Source: Stieleria mannarensis
Lineage (GTDB): Bacteria > Planctomycetota > Planctomycetia > Pirellulales > Pirellulaceae
Assembly (NCBI RefSeq): GCF_014154935.1
Contig: NZ_JACEHH010000009.1
Location: forward strand, 62,001-126,000
Direction: 5' to 3'
DNA: 64,000 nt
Shown here piece by piece: positions 8,916 to 17,526 of this stretch (position 1 is the stretch's first letter; the number at the start of each line of letters is the position of its first letter). The position numbers and the translations under genes were made by a program. The notes under the pieces were generated by a model. The model was not told the origin of the DNA. It saw only the letters and a list, made by a program, of their open reading frames with translations, and ran no database searches.

Positions 8916-9036
8916 GGTACTCAGGTCAACTGTCTTGAATAAATTGCAATCGTCATCGCAGTCTAACCGCTGCGGCCGTCTCGGTTCGCAACCTGCCAAA
9001 TCCACCATCCGGACGCCGCAAACGTTGGCGCGGCCC

Positions 9037-9957
9037 TCAGACCGTCAGCGCTAACGTCGCCAAACCATAAAACGTGTATTCGACGTCGGCAACGTGATCG
9101 AGTGCAAACCCGGTAAACCCACCGCCATCGGCTTGCATCGATTCGGCGTAACGACGCACCGCCGCAATGTCGACGGCATCACCGGCGTCCAAATCCACCA
9201 GCGTGATCATCCCGGTGCAACTGCTGAGCAAATCCGCAAACGGAATCCGCGTGTTGGCCGTCAAACCGCCTTCATCTGACTGCATCTCGGACAAAAAGTC
9301 GATCGTCGTCCCGCGGTCCACCCGGTCCATCGCCCCGAGCGTCTTCAGTGTCCCGATCGCCGCCGCCGTCGGATTGACTCCCGCCCGCTTGGCCGCTCGG
9401 ATCTCCAAGTAACCGCCTTCAGGATGCGCCTGCGAGCGCAAAAACTCGAGCACCCGCTCAACCCGCTGCGGTTGCCGCCCCATCAATTCCAAACACAGCA
9501 CCGACAAGAACGTCTGGTATGTGCTCCCGGCACGCCCCTCGGGACTCTTGGCAAAACCGCCGTCATCGGTCCGCAGCGATTCGAGCAGCTCGGCCACGTT
9601 GTCCACCCAGCCGCCATCCTCCTCTTCGATCACCTCCGCACCGACCGCCATCTCACAAATCGCCGCGCCGAAAATCAACGAGATCAGATCCACAATACCT
9701 TCGCGCCGATCCAACCGGCCACGCAAGAAACCAGCCGCCGCCTGACCGATCTCCGGCGTCAATGCATCAAGAATCCACAACCCGCGCAAGGCAAACGCGG
9801 TGTAATAAGGATCGCTGCCGCCTTCGCGCCCGGCAAACCCTCCGTCGCCACGCTGCTGGCCGGCCAACCAAGCACCATGCGTCTGCCGAACCGAATCGTC
9901 CAGACGCATCGCTCCGGCGGCCAACCGCAACGTCAGATCTTGCAGATAAGTCAGCAC
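9037..9957 (-). CDS. Prenyltransferase/squalene-oxidase-type alpha-alpha toroid protein
   Basis: The protein consists of repeated alpha-hairpins with the QQ...GGF signature: GQQRGDGGFAGREGG, SLRTDDGGFAKSPEG, SQAHPEGGYLEI, EMQSDEGGLTA and SMQADGGGFTGF. These resemble the repeats of protein prenyltransferase beta subunits and terpene cyclases. There is no DCTAE or DxDD catalytic motif of squalene-hopene cyclases, so enzymatic activity is doubtful. Planctomycetes carry several such toroid proteins of unknown role. It starts with a GTG immediately after the TGA of the redoxin gene (no gap), so the two are co-translated. About 306 residues. Confidence 0.75.
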   Translation of the reverse strand: MLTYLQDLTLRLAAGAMRLDDSVRQTHGAWLAGQQRGDGGFAGREGGSDPYYTAFALRGLWILDALTPEIGQAAAGFLRGRLDRREGIVDLISLIFGAAICEMAVGAEVIEEEDGGWVDNVAELLESLRTDDGGFAKSPEGRAGSTYQTFLSVLCLELMGRQPQRVERVLEFLRSQAHPEGGYLEIRAAKRAGVNPTAAAIGTLKTLGAMDRVDRGTTIDFLSEMQSDEGGLTANTRIPFADLLSSCTGMITLVDLDAGDAVDIAAVRRYAESMQADGGGFTGFALDHVADVEYTFYGLATLALTV

Positions 9958-10551
9958 TCAGCTGGTACCCGCCGCATTGAAATAGTCGGGCTCGTTGCCG
10001 GACTTCCACTTGATGTTGCACCCCAGCGACGGACGCTGCTCGCTGCTCGGGGCCTGGCCGGCAAGCACCGCGTCCAACGCCGCTCGCAAGTCCTCCCCCG
10101 TGACCGGAATCTCACTGCCCGGTCGCGACGAATCCAGTTGCCCCCGATAAACCAGTTTCTGGTCGGCGTCGAACAGGAAAAAATCTGGCGTGCAGGCTGC
10201 CGCGTAGGCTCGGGCAATCGACTGATCGGCGTCGTGCAGGTAGTCAAACCCATACCCGCGCTGGACCTTCTCTCGCGACATCGCCTCCGGAGAATCATCG
10301 GGATACTCGTCCGCGTCATTGCTGCTGATCGCGACCACCGCGACCCCCTTGGCCATGTAGTCGTCGGAGAGAGCTTTCAGCTGATCGGCGACATGCTTGA
10401 CGTACGGGCAGTGATTGCACATGAACATCACCAGCAACGCCTTCTTGCCCGCCAAATCCGAAAGACTGACGGTCCCGCCGTCACATTCGGGGAGCGAAAA
10501 ATCGGGTGCCTTCGTGCCCAGCGGCAACATCGTGCTTGCGGTTCGGACCAT
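9958..10551 (-). CDS. Thioredoxin-like redoxin (AhpC/TSA-type)
   Basis: The N-terminal half is a thioredoxin-fold peroxiredoxin-like domain: APDFSLPE at residues 15-22 and a CNHCPYVKH motif near residue 45, followed by the strand VAVVAISSNDAD. The CxxC with a Pro after it is typical of the DUF/redoxin family often annotated as thioredoxin family protein. No signal peptide is visible, so it acts in the cytoplasm. The stop is directly followed by the start of the toroid protein gene. Likely a thiol oxidoreductase or peroxidase; the substrate is unknown. Confidence 0.88.
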   Translation of the reverse strand: MVRTASTMLPLGTKAPDFSLPECDGGTVSLSDLAGKKALLVMFMCNHCPYVKHVADQLKALSDDYMAKGVAVVAISSNDADEYPDDSPEAMSREKVQRGYGFDYLHDADQSIARAYAAACTPDFFLFDADQKLVYRGQLDSSRPGSEIPVTGEDLRAALDAVLAGQAPSSEQRPSLGCNIKWKSGNEPDYFNAAGTS

Positions 10552-10601
10552 GGAATCTCTTGCGTTGGTGAAATAGGAAACAGGTTCAACAGGAAACGGC
10601 G

Positions 10602-11417
10602 CTACGATTTCAGATCATCCAGCAGGCGGCCAGGGCTGCCCATCGCGTTGTAGCCACCATCGACATGCAAAATCTCGCCGGTGATCCCCTGGCTCAGGTC
10701 GCTCAACAGGAACGCCCCCGTCCGCCCGACCTCCTCGTGGGTGATGTTTCGCCCCAGCGGCGCCATTTTATCGTACAGCTTCAGCATGTCTTCGACGCCC
10801 GCCGCACGCCCGGCCAAGGTCCGCACCGGACCGGCCGAAAGCGCGTTGACACGGATGTCCGACGGCCCGAGGTCATACGCCGCGTAGCGGACCGCAGCCT
10901 CCAAGGCCGCTTTGCAAATCCCCATCACGTTGTACCCCGGCACGCACTTCTCACCGCCGAAATACGTCATCGCCGCGATCGCTCCCCCCGGGTTCATGAT
11001 CGGTTTGGCCGCGTTGGCACAGGCCAGCAACGTGTACACGCTGACATCCATCGCCAAGGCGAATCCGGCTCGGCTGGTCTCAATCGTGTCGCGGCCCAAG
11101 TCGTCGCGGTCGGCAAAAGCGATCGAATGGAGGACAAAGTCGATTTTTCCAAATTTTTCTGTCGTCTGTTCGAATACGCTGCGGATGTCGTCATCTTTCT
11201 GCGCGTCCATGGGTAGCAGAAAAGCTGCGTTTTCATACTTGTCGGTCAACTGGGACACACGGCGTCGATTTCGCTTTCGATCGTCGTCCGGCCGATCCGG
11301 CAGGTGGGTGAAACCGCACACACCGCCGGCGTTCATGATTTCCTGAGCAATCGCCCAAGCAATCGAGTTTTCGTTGGCGACCCCTAATATCAGCCCCTTC
11401 TTACCCTGAAATTGCAT
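10602..11417 (-). CDS. fabI: Enoyl-[acyl-carrier-protein] reductase (NADH), FabI
   Basis: Short-chain dehydrogenase-like fold with the FabI nucleotide motif GVANENSIAWAIAQ. The FabI catalytic pair Y-x6-K is present (YNVMGICK), with the second Tyr in TYFGGEKCVPGYN. It reduces trans-2-enoyl-ACP in the last step of each fatty-acid elongation cycle. The preferred ATG (11417) starts MQFQGKKGLILGV, which is the usual FabI N-terminus; the open frame extends to a GTG at 11453 that adds 12 atypical residues. Length, about 271 residues, is normal. It lies 50 bp before the redoxin gene on the same strand. Confidence 0.95.
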   Translation of the reverse strand: MQFQGKKGLILGVANENSIAWAIAQEIMNAGGVCGFTHLPDRPDDDRKRNRRRVSQLTDKYENAAFLLPMDAQKDDDIRSVFEQTTEKFGKIDFVLHSIAFADRDDLGRDTIETSRAGFALAMDVSVYTLLACANAAKPIMNPGGAIAAMTYFGGEKCVPGYNVMGICKAALEAAVRYAAYDLGPSDIRVNALSAGPVRTLAGRAAGVEDMLKLYDKMAPLGRNITHEEVGRTGAFLLSDLSQGITGEILHVDGGYNAMGSPGRLLDDLKS

Positions 11418-11551
11418 CTCGATTTGTATTCCTAATGAAAAGGGAAAAGTCACGCGTCACGGTCGCACGCATTTGTTGCGGGGCGAACAGGATAGCGTGA
11501 AGTAGGCGACTTCGTCTATTTGCCAACGGCGATCCGGCGGCACTTGTCCTG

Positions 11552-13651
11552 ATGAAACGCTTTTTTGGTCTGCCCGTCGACCGTCCGCCCCAATGGCGAA
11601 ACATGGACACCATGACACAACACTCCTCTTCCTTTCCTACTCACGGACCGTCCGAGCTGCGCGACGAAATCGCTTTCGCTGGCGAAATCGCTCGGGCATT
11701 GAGGGCTCCGATCAGCCGCCCCGCACTGGTCAAACAACTGCTGCCGAGTTTCACCGCCCTGCTGGGCCTGGAGACGGCCACCCTGGTGACCCAACAAAAG
11801 GGCCGTTGGCACGTCGACGGCTGGTCCGATGCAACCGGCGACACCTCCCATCGCCCCCCTCCCTCCGCCCTGCCGCTGGACCTGATCAGCGACGCGATCG
11901 ATCACGGCGACAGTCGCAACGCCGGACGCTGGTGGGCGGTCCCCTGCCAGGTCGACATCGATGAAAACGGCACGATCGTCTCCTGCCCCATGGTCGGTTG
12001 CCTGGTGCTGGAGTCGGAAGCCCAGTCCCAGGACCGCGATCGTCTGCAGCGGATTTCGCAACTGTTGGTCACGGCGATCACACGCACCGAGCTTGAGGGG
12101 CGTCATCGCCATCGCATCGCCCAACTGACCAGCGTGCTGGAGGCCGCCGCCAAGTGGCAACAAGCGCAGCTGCAAGAATCGAGCAATGAGAACACGCTGC
12201 TGCGACAGATCGCCGACACGGCCACCGACCTGATCGGGTGCGAACGCGCCAGCATTTTCCTGTGGGACAAGCGGCGCAAAAAACTGATCGGCCGGCCGGC
12301 CCTGGGCATCGACGACCGTCCCTTGATCGTCCCGGACAATGCGGGGATCGTCGGCGAGGTGCTGGCCACCAAAGAGCCTCAGATCTGGAACGCCAACAGC
12401 GACGACGAAGCACGTGTCAATCGCGCCGTCGATCGGTCACTGGAATTCCGCACCCGGTCTCTTGTCGCCGTCCCGCTGATCGGCCCACGCGGTGAAACGA
12501 TCGGCGTGTTCGAAGCGATCAATCATCTGGAAAACCACTTCGACAATTCCGACGTGCTGCTGCTGTCCGACCTGGCGACCCACGCCGCGGTCGCGATCCA
12601 AGCCCGGCGGGCGCAACAATCGTTGACCGAGTCGCGCGACCGACTGGTCCGCGACGCCGCGCGGAGCACTCCGCTGGTCGGTGAACATCCCGCCGTGGTC
12701 GCGGTGCGGGAAAGCGGCAGCAAGGTCGCCAAGACCGATTTGACGGTCATGATCCTGGGCAGCAACGGCACCGGGAAAGAAGTCGTCGCCCGCCACATCC
12801 ATTACGAAAGCGACCGCAAGAACGGCCCCTTCATCGCCGTCAATTGCGCCGCATTGGTCGAATCGTTGCTGGAAAGCGAATTGTTCGGTCACGAACGCGG
12901 CTCCTTTACCGACGCCAATGCCACGCGGGTCGGAAAGTTTGAACTCGCCAGCGGCGGCACGTTGTTCCTGGACGAAGTCGGCGACATGAGCCCAGGAGGC
13001 CAAGCCAAACTGTTACGCGTTTTAGAACAGCGCGAGGTCGTGCGGGTCGGTGGCAGTGTACCGATCCCCGTCGACGTTCGCGTGATCGCGGCGACCAATC
13101 AACCGCTGGAACAATTGATCGCCCAAAAACGGTTTCGCGAAGACCTGTTTTTTCGACTCAACGTCGTCTCATTGACCCTGCCCGATCTGGCGGGCCGTGG
13201 CCGCGACGTGCTGCTGTTGGCCAACCACTTCTTGAATCATTTCTGTTACCAGATCGGTCGCAAAGTCCCCGCCCTGTCCGATTCCGCGCAAACCGCGTTG
13301 TTGTCCCATCACTGGCCCGGCAACGTGCGCGAGCTTCGCAACACCATCGAACGCGTTTGTTATCTGTCCACCGGCGACATGATCCATGCCCCCGACTTGG
13401 AGCTGCGGCAGCCGCCGACGTCGCCCGCAAACGATCGCGACTCCGCCCAACGCACCCTCCGCATCGATCTGCCGACATCGCTGGCCGAGTCGACGCGGCT
13501 GTTCCAAATCGACCACATCCGGCATGCGATCCACCAATGCGGCGGCAACATGACCGAAGCGGCCTCGAAGCTGGATCTGCATCGATCGAATCTGTATCGA
13601 AAGATGAAGCAGCTGGGGATGCGGACCGGCGAAGAAGAGGAATCGGCGTAG
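11552..13651 (+). CDS. GAF-AAA+-Fis sigma-54 activator-like regulator with altered GAFTGA loop
   Basis: Order: an N-terminal GAF-like region (about 45-180), a coiled stretch, a second GAF domain (210-350), an AAA+ domain (375-605) and a Fis-type helix-turn-helix (666-687, MTEAASKLDLHRSNLYRKM). Walker A is GSNGTGKE (403-410), Walker B LFLDE (471-475), and arginine-finger region FREDLFFRL. The loop that contacts sigma-54, normally GAFTGA, reads GSFTDA (450-455). ATPase residues look intact, so it may still hydrolyse ATP, but sigma-54 activation is uncertain. The start is unclear: ATGs at 11552, 11603 and 11612, none with a good Shine-Dalgarno site. It is divergent from fabI. The ligand is unknown. 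Confidence 0.88.
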   Translation: MKRFFGLPVDRPPQWRNMDTMTQHSSSFPTHGPSELRDEIAFAGEIARALRAPISRPALVKQLLPSFTALLGLETATLVTQQKGRWHVDGWSDATGDTSHRPPPSALPLDLISDAIDHGDSRNAGRWWAVPCQVDIDENGTIVSCPMVGCLVLESEAQSQDRDRLQRISQLLVTAITRTELEGRHRHRIAQLTSVLEAAAKWQQAQLQESSNENTLLRQIADTATDLIGCERASIFLWDKRRKKLIGRPALGIDDRPLIVPDNAGIVGEVLATKEPQIWNANSDDEARVNRAVDRSLEFRTRSLVAVPLIGPRGETIGVFEAINHLENHFDNSDVLLLSDLATHAAVAIQARRAQQSLTESRDRLVRDAARSTPLVGEHPAVVAVRESGSKVAKTDLTVMILGSNGTGKEVVARHIHYESDRKNGPFIAVNCAALVESLLESELFGHERGSFTDANATRVGKFELASGGTLFLDEVGDMSPGGQAKLLRVLEQREVVRVGGSVPIPVDVRVIAATNQPLEQLIAQKRFREDLFFRLNVVSLTLPDLAGRGRDVLLLANHFLNHFCYQIGRKVPALSDSAQTALLSHHWPGNVRELRNTIERVCYLSTGDMIHAPDLELRQPPTSPANDRDSAQRTLRIDLPTSLAESTRLFQIDHIRHAIHQCGGNMTEAASKLDLHRSNLYRKMKQLGMRTGEEEESA

Positions 13652-13690
13652 TGGAGTGCCGCAGGTTGACCGTCCCGGTGCTCTTAACGG

Positions 13691-13762
13691 GTAGCTACGC
13701 TCGCCAGAGCGTGGAAAACGCACGGTCACGCACTGCGTCCACCTTCTGGCGAAGGTAGCTAC
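13691..13762. repeat. Intergenic inverted repeat, GTAGCTAC/CGCCAGA family
   Basis: The 24-bp arms at 13691-13714 and 13739-13762 match at 20 of 24 positions when one is reversed; both contain GTAGCTAC and TCGCCAGA. The loop is 24 bp. It lies between the convergent ends of the activator gene and rdgB, so it could terminate both. Half-copies recur at 30191-30210 and 42751-42775. Confidence 0.65.
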
Positions 13763-13800
13763 GATTGAATGCATGAAAGCAGATTACCTATGCCGCTCAC

Positions 13801-14406
13801 CTACAACGTCGCGACCAACCGTCGGAGCCGTGGCAGGAAATGCCGCAATGCGCGGGAGCGGTGGCTGAGGGCTCGTTTGACGGTCAAGTCCAGCTCCGCG
13901 AACGTTTTGTGATACTCGCGGATTTCGAACAACGGGTCATAGCCGAAGCCGCCGTCGCCGGACGGCTCGGTACGAATCACCCCGCCGCAAACGCCGCCGG
14001 CAGTGATTCGCACATTGCCGTGGGGGTCCGATAGGCAGGCTTCGCAGTGGTAGCGTGCGGTGCGTTTTTCCGGCGGGACATCGGCCAGTTCGGCAAGCAG
14101 TTTTGCGTTGTTGGCTTCGTCGTCGCCGTGTCGTCCGGCATACCGAGCCGAATAAACACCGGGGGCACCACCGAGCGCATCGACCGAAAGCCCGCTGTCC
14201 TCAGCGAGCACCCAGCGGCCGAGATGTTTGGCTTGCTCGGTTGCCTTGAGCGCCGCGTTTTCACGAAACGTTTCCCCGGTTTCTTCGACGTCGATCGACT
14301 CGGGAATCTCGGCCAGCGAGTGCAATGTGTAATGTTCCGCCGGAAGCATCAGTCGCAATTCGACCAGCTTTTTTGCGTTGTTGGTACCGAGGACGAGATC
14401 GAACAT
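13801..14406 (-). CDS. rdgB: RdgB/HAM1 non-canonical purine NTP pyrophosphatase
   Basis: The enzyme hydrolyses dITP, XTP and similar nucleotides to monophosphates, keeping them out of DNA. Family motifs are present: LVLGTNNAKKLVEL at the N-terminus, ETGETFRENAALKA, LAEDSGLSVDALGGAPGVYSARYAG, and the C-terminal GFGYDPLFE and SHRSRALR. Length, about 201 residues, is normal. The ATG at 14406 is preferred; a TTG at 14412 adds two residues. It starts 8 bases after the mtdC-like gene stop and is probably co-transcribed with it. Confidence 0.94.
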   Translation of the reverse strand: MFDLVLGTNNAKKLVELRLMLPAEHYTLHSLAEIPESIDVEETGETFRENAALKATEQAKHLGRWVLAEDSGLSVDALGGAPGVYSARYAGRHGDDEANNAKLLAELADVPPEKRTARYHCEACLSDPHGNVRITAGGVCGGVIRTEPSGDGGFGYDPLFEIREYHKTFAELDLTVKRALSHRSRALRHFLPRLRRLVATL

Positions 14407-14414
14407 CAGCAAGG

Positions 14415-15302
14415 CTATGACTTTTCGACGGTTTTGGCGAGCGCGTAGATTTCATCCGCGTTAAGCACTTGATCATTCGATTCAAACAAGGATTGAATCG
14501 CCGCACGATGAGTTTTCATCTTCAATCCGCCGACACCGATCGCACCATAACCCACGGCGTCCGAACCCTCACCGATCGGTTTGGCTTTGTCCATCACGGC
14601 GATTCCATCCAAGCCGGCCGGCGGGACGGCATTCAAGTCGATTGCCACCGCCAGATTCTTGGCTGCAACCAAATCCGACTTCTCGGCCAGTTGGATTCCC
14701 GCAGCGCCGCAGGCGATCACGATGTTGGCTTCGGACAACACGCTGCGAACCTTTGCGGGCGAATCCAATTCGGCGGCCGACAATCGGTCGGCGATTCCAT
14801 CGTCGGCTTGTCCGGCCACCTGATCGCACGCCTCTTGGGCTCGGTTGAACGATCGACTGGTCAGCGTGACCGACGCACCGTCACCGGCCAACAACCGTGC
14901 AACCCGCTGGCCGACCGGTCCGGTCCCGCCGAGCACCACCGCGCGAGCCCCGGCCAGGTCGACGTGCCGGGCGGCAGCCACCACCGCCGCCGCGGCGGTC
15001 GTGTTGCAGCCGTTGGCGTCCATCATCACCGAGACGCGAACGGGACCGAAAAATGCATCCGTGACGCACTCGAGCAATTTTTCCGCGGCGGCGACATCGC
15101 TGCCGCCCAAAAAGATCGCGGTGTGCTTCAGGTCGTCACCGCCGCGGGTGAACATTGCTCCATGAACCAGAGGCTCGATCGAGGTCGTCTGAACACCGGC
15201 ATAGGGGACCAGATGGTCGACTCCCGAATCGACCGCGACGACCGCGTCAAACGAACTGGCGTGCGAGTCGCAATCGAACTGAAACAGTATGCGTTTGGGC
15301 AT
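14415..15302 (-). CDS. mtdC: NAD(P)-dependent methylene-tetrahydromethanopterin dehydrogenase, MtdB/MtdC type
   Basis: The product is predicted to oxidise methylene-H4MPT to methenyl-H4MPT in the H4MPT-linked formaldehyde pathway. It has the family N-terminus MPKRILFQFDCDSHASSFD, the segment SVMMDANGCNTTAAAAV, a Rossmann motif VVLGGTGPVGQRVA (about residues 118-131) and the late motif GYGAIGVGGLKMKTH. MtdC enzymes were described from Gemmata and related planctomycete DNA, so the mtdC name is likely, but mtdB cannot be ruled out by eye. I chose the ATG at 15302; the frame stays open to 15452 with unlike composition. Fae lies 396 bp upstream on the same strand. Confidence 0.88.
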   Translation of the reverse strand: MPKRILFQFDCDSHASSFDAVVAVDSGVDHLVPYAGVQTTSIEPLVHGAMFTRGGDDLKHTAIFLGGSDVAAAEKLLECVTDAFFGPVRVSVMMDANGCNTTAAAAVVAAARHVDLAGARAVVLGGTGPVGQRVARLLAGDGASVTLTSRSFNRAQEACDQVAGQADDGIADRLSAAELDSPAKVRSVLSEANIVIACGAAGIQLAEKSDLVAAKNLAVAIDLNAVPPAGLDGIAVMDKAKPIGEGSDAVGYGAIGVGGLKMKTHRAAIQSLFESNDQVLNADEIYALAKTVEKS

Positions 15303-15698
15303 GGGAACGCCGGAGTTGATGTTGTCGGTGCGGGTAGAAATCGGTGTCGAAGCACCGAAGGCGAACCGCCATCGGAGCATCGATCCCCTCACCCGTCGCA
15401 TCATACACGAAGTCACGCTGCCTTCGAAGTTCGTGCGGATTTTGGATATCACCCTCCTGGCAGGAGGGTCGAGCGCAGCGAGGGGAGGTCGAACGGTGAA
15501 TCATCCGACAAACTTTCGTCCTCGGGTCACATCGAGACGCGAGTCAACCCTCCCCGCGTCGTCGCTCACTCCTCCGCGACCCTCCCAGAGGGAGGGTGAA
15601 GGCGTAAACGCCTGATCTACAGGAGGTTCAAAACCGCACGACCTCTGCCAGGGAGGGTGTTGTCAGGCGCTCCTTCTTCGAAACGAAGGCGCGTCGTT
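15303..15698. other. Long intergenic region between mtdC-like gene and fae, with CCCTCCC-type hairpins
   Basis: No ORF here looks real. Two hairpins stand out: ACCCTCCT-ggc-AGGAGGGT (15451-15469) and ACCCTCCC-aga-GGGAGGGT (15589-15607). A partial copy follows near 15650. After the first hairpin comes TCGAGCGCAGCGAGGGG, which recurs in inverted form at 25739-25755. Just beyond the fae stop is a GCGCTCCTTC/GAAGGCGC stem-loop (15667-15693) that could slow or end transcription. The repeats separate fae from mtdC, so the two may not form a single tight transcript. Confidence 0.6.
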
Positions 15699-16199
15699 CT
15701 AGAAGTTGCCCTTGAAGGGGTGCGCCGCGGAATCCTTTTGCGCGATCATTTCTTGCGCGGTCGGTTTGCCACCCATCGCGTTGACCAACGATTGCTTGAC
15801 GGCTTCGTAGTTGTAGTTGTAAATCTTTTCGTCGTCGTCGGCTTCGGGGTGGATGAACACACCGCAAACGCACACCAAGTCTTCAGCTTGATCGGCGGGG
15901 ATCACGCCTTCGGCGACCGAATCGGCGACGGCTTTGGCGACGGCCGCTTGGGCCGGGCCGAACATTTGCACGACTTGTTTCATGCCTTTCAGCGTGACCT
16001 TGGTGATCATCACCGTCGACGGTTTGACTGCGACGTTGGGCGCCAAAACGGCCAACAAGTTCGTGTGGCCTTCGCTTTGCGTTGACAACGCGTTTGCGAA
16101 CGCCGTGCCGACCGGACCGTCTTTGCTGCCGATCATCAAGTCGATGTGTGCGACCTCGTTGCCATCGCCCACCAGGGCCTCACCAATGTAAAACTTCAT
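15699..16199 (-). CDS. fae: Formaldehyde-activating enzyme (Fae)
   Basis: Fae condenses formaldehyde with tetrahydromethanopterin to methylene-H4MPT, the entry to the H4MPT C1 pathway. The family sequence is clear: GEALVGDGNEVAHIDLMIG, GPVGTAFANAL with the catalytic-region His nearby (EGHTNLLAVL), KPSTVMITKVTLKG and FGPAQAAVAKAVADSV. Length is 166 residues from the ATG at 16199, which has AGG about 9 bases upstream; an 18-residue upstream extension is not family-like. It is divergent from the ATP-grasp gene, sharing a 136-bp promoter region. Confidence 0.95.
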   Translation of the reverse strand: MKFYIGEALVGDGNEVAHIDLMIGSKDGPVGTAFANALSTQSEGHTNLLAVLAPNVAVKPSTVMITKVTLKGMKQVVQMFGPAQAAVAKAVADSVAEGVIPADQAEDLVCVCGVFIHPEADDDEKIYNYNYEAVKQSLVNAMGGKPTAQEMIAQKDSAAHPFKGNF

Positions 16200-16335
16200 T
16201 TCAGTGACCTGTTCAAAAGAAAGTTTGGTTAGAAGACCGGTGGGGAAACACATGTCCGTTGCCCCGCATGACGCCCTTCCATCGGGACGGTGAGCGCCTG
16301 GGGTGGGTCTGGAGTCGGGGAAAAGCTAACAAACC

Positions 16336-17523
16336 ATGGCGCCGATGCAAACACCCGGTCGATTTCAAAAATCCGCGACCGCCCCGCCCCCCAAATCAGG
16401 AGGCTGTGGACGCGGCCCGATCGTGCTGGTGGGGGCGTCGGCCCGGGCGGCGGCAGAATCGGCACAAATCGCGGGTTTTTCGCCGATCGTGATCGATCAG
16501 TTCGGTGATCGTGAAACCGTCGCCGCGGCACACCAGTGGCATTCGCTGGACGAAATCCGCGTTTCAGACACAACCGCGGTGCTCGACCGAATCGTCGGCG
16601 ACACCCCGATCGCCATCGTCGGCGGATTGCAAGGCGGGTATCAGTGGCTGGTCCGACCGGCGAACGGCGGTCCTGGACGTCGGTTTTGGGGAGCGTCCCC
16701 GGAACGGTTTGCCAGCTGTGACGAGGTCGATTTTTTGCGAGGATTGGCTGCCAACGCGACAGCCCGATTCCCGGAATCCCGCCAAGGTGCAGTGACCGAG
16801 CCGGGCTGGCTGATCAAACACCGTGCCAGCTCCGGCGGGTTGGGCGTGTCTTACTGCAAGGACGACCAGCCGATTCCCGACAACGCGATTCTGCAGCGAC
16901 CGGTTCGGGGAGCGATCTGCGGTGCGAGCTTTCTGGGCCTGGGAGATCGAGCGTTGCTGTTGGGGCTCTGCCGCCTGCTGAAAAAACGCATCGCCCCTTT
17001 CCCGTTCGTGTTCGCCGGGGCGGTCGGCCCGATCCCGATCAGCGGTGCGGTGTGCCAATCGCTGCGGCGACTCGGAACGGCCTTCTGCCAGACCGCACCG
17101 ATCACCGGCCCGTTCAACATCGACGTCGCGATCGATCACGACTCGGTGACGTTGCTGGAAGTCAATCCGCGTTGGAGTGCGTCGATGGAATTGGTCGAGC
17201 GGGCGTGGAGCGAAACGTCGGGTGAGCCGTGTTCGATGTTCGACCGGCCGGCGGATTGGGAGCGCCGCATCGGGGCGGCCTCACAAGGCCGGGACGCACC
17301 GTCGCGCGTGGGCAAGACGGTGTTTGTCAAACGTGTTCTGTTCGCTCGGGACGACCGCACGATTTGGCCAGTCGACTTTGATCGTCGCACGCGACAGGGC
17401 TGCTGGGAATGGAAGGATGTCCCCCGCCAGCCGATCCGAGTCCATCGCCACGAACCGCTGGCGACGTTGATCACACGGCTCGACCGCATGTCGCTTCGTT
17501 CGGCGTTTCGCGTTATGGTTTGA
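16336..17523 (+). CDS. ATP-grasp protein, likely the COG2232/ORF17-like member of the H4MPT gene set
   Basis: An N-terminal Rossmann-like region (VLVGASARAAAESAQIAGF, about 32-50) is followed by an ATP-grasp core, with the metal/ATP segment LLEVNPRWSASMELVE at about 275-290. The pattern resembles predicted ATP-grasp carboligases encoded beside fae and other H4MPT genes in methylotrophs (ORF17 of Methylobacterium), thought to act in cofactor biosynthesis. Here too it is divergent from fae. No Shine-Dalgarno site precedes the ATG. The PIG-L deacetylase gene begins three bases after its stop, indicating an operon. The fold is firm; the role in H4MPT synthesis is inference from context. Confidence 0.78.
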   Translation: MAPMQTPGRFQKSATAPPPKSGGCGRGPIVLVGASARAAAESAQIAGFSPIVIDQFGDRETVAAAHQWHSLDEIRVSDTTAVLDRIVGDTPIAIVGGLQGGYQWLVRPANGGPGRRFWGASPERFASCDEVDFLRGLAANATARFPESRQGAVTEPGWLIKHRASSGGLGVSYCKDDQPIPDNAILQRPVRGAICGASFLGLGDRALLLGLCRLLKKRIAPFPFVFAGAVGPIPISGAVCQSLRRLGTAFCQTAPITGPFNIDVAIDHDSVTLLEVNPRWSASMELVERAWSETSGEPCSMFDRPADWERRIGAASQGRDAPSRVGKTVFVKRVLFARDDRTIWPVDFDRRTRQGCWEWKDVPRQPIRVHRHEPLATLITRLDRMSLRSAFRVMV

Positions 17524-17526
17524 GCC

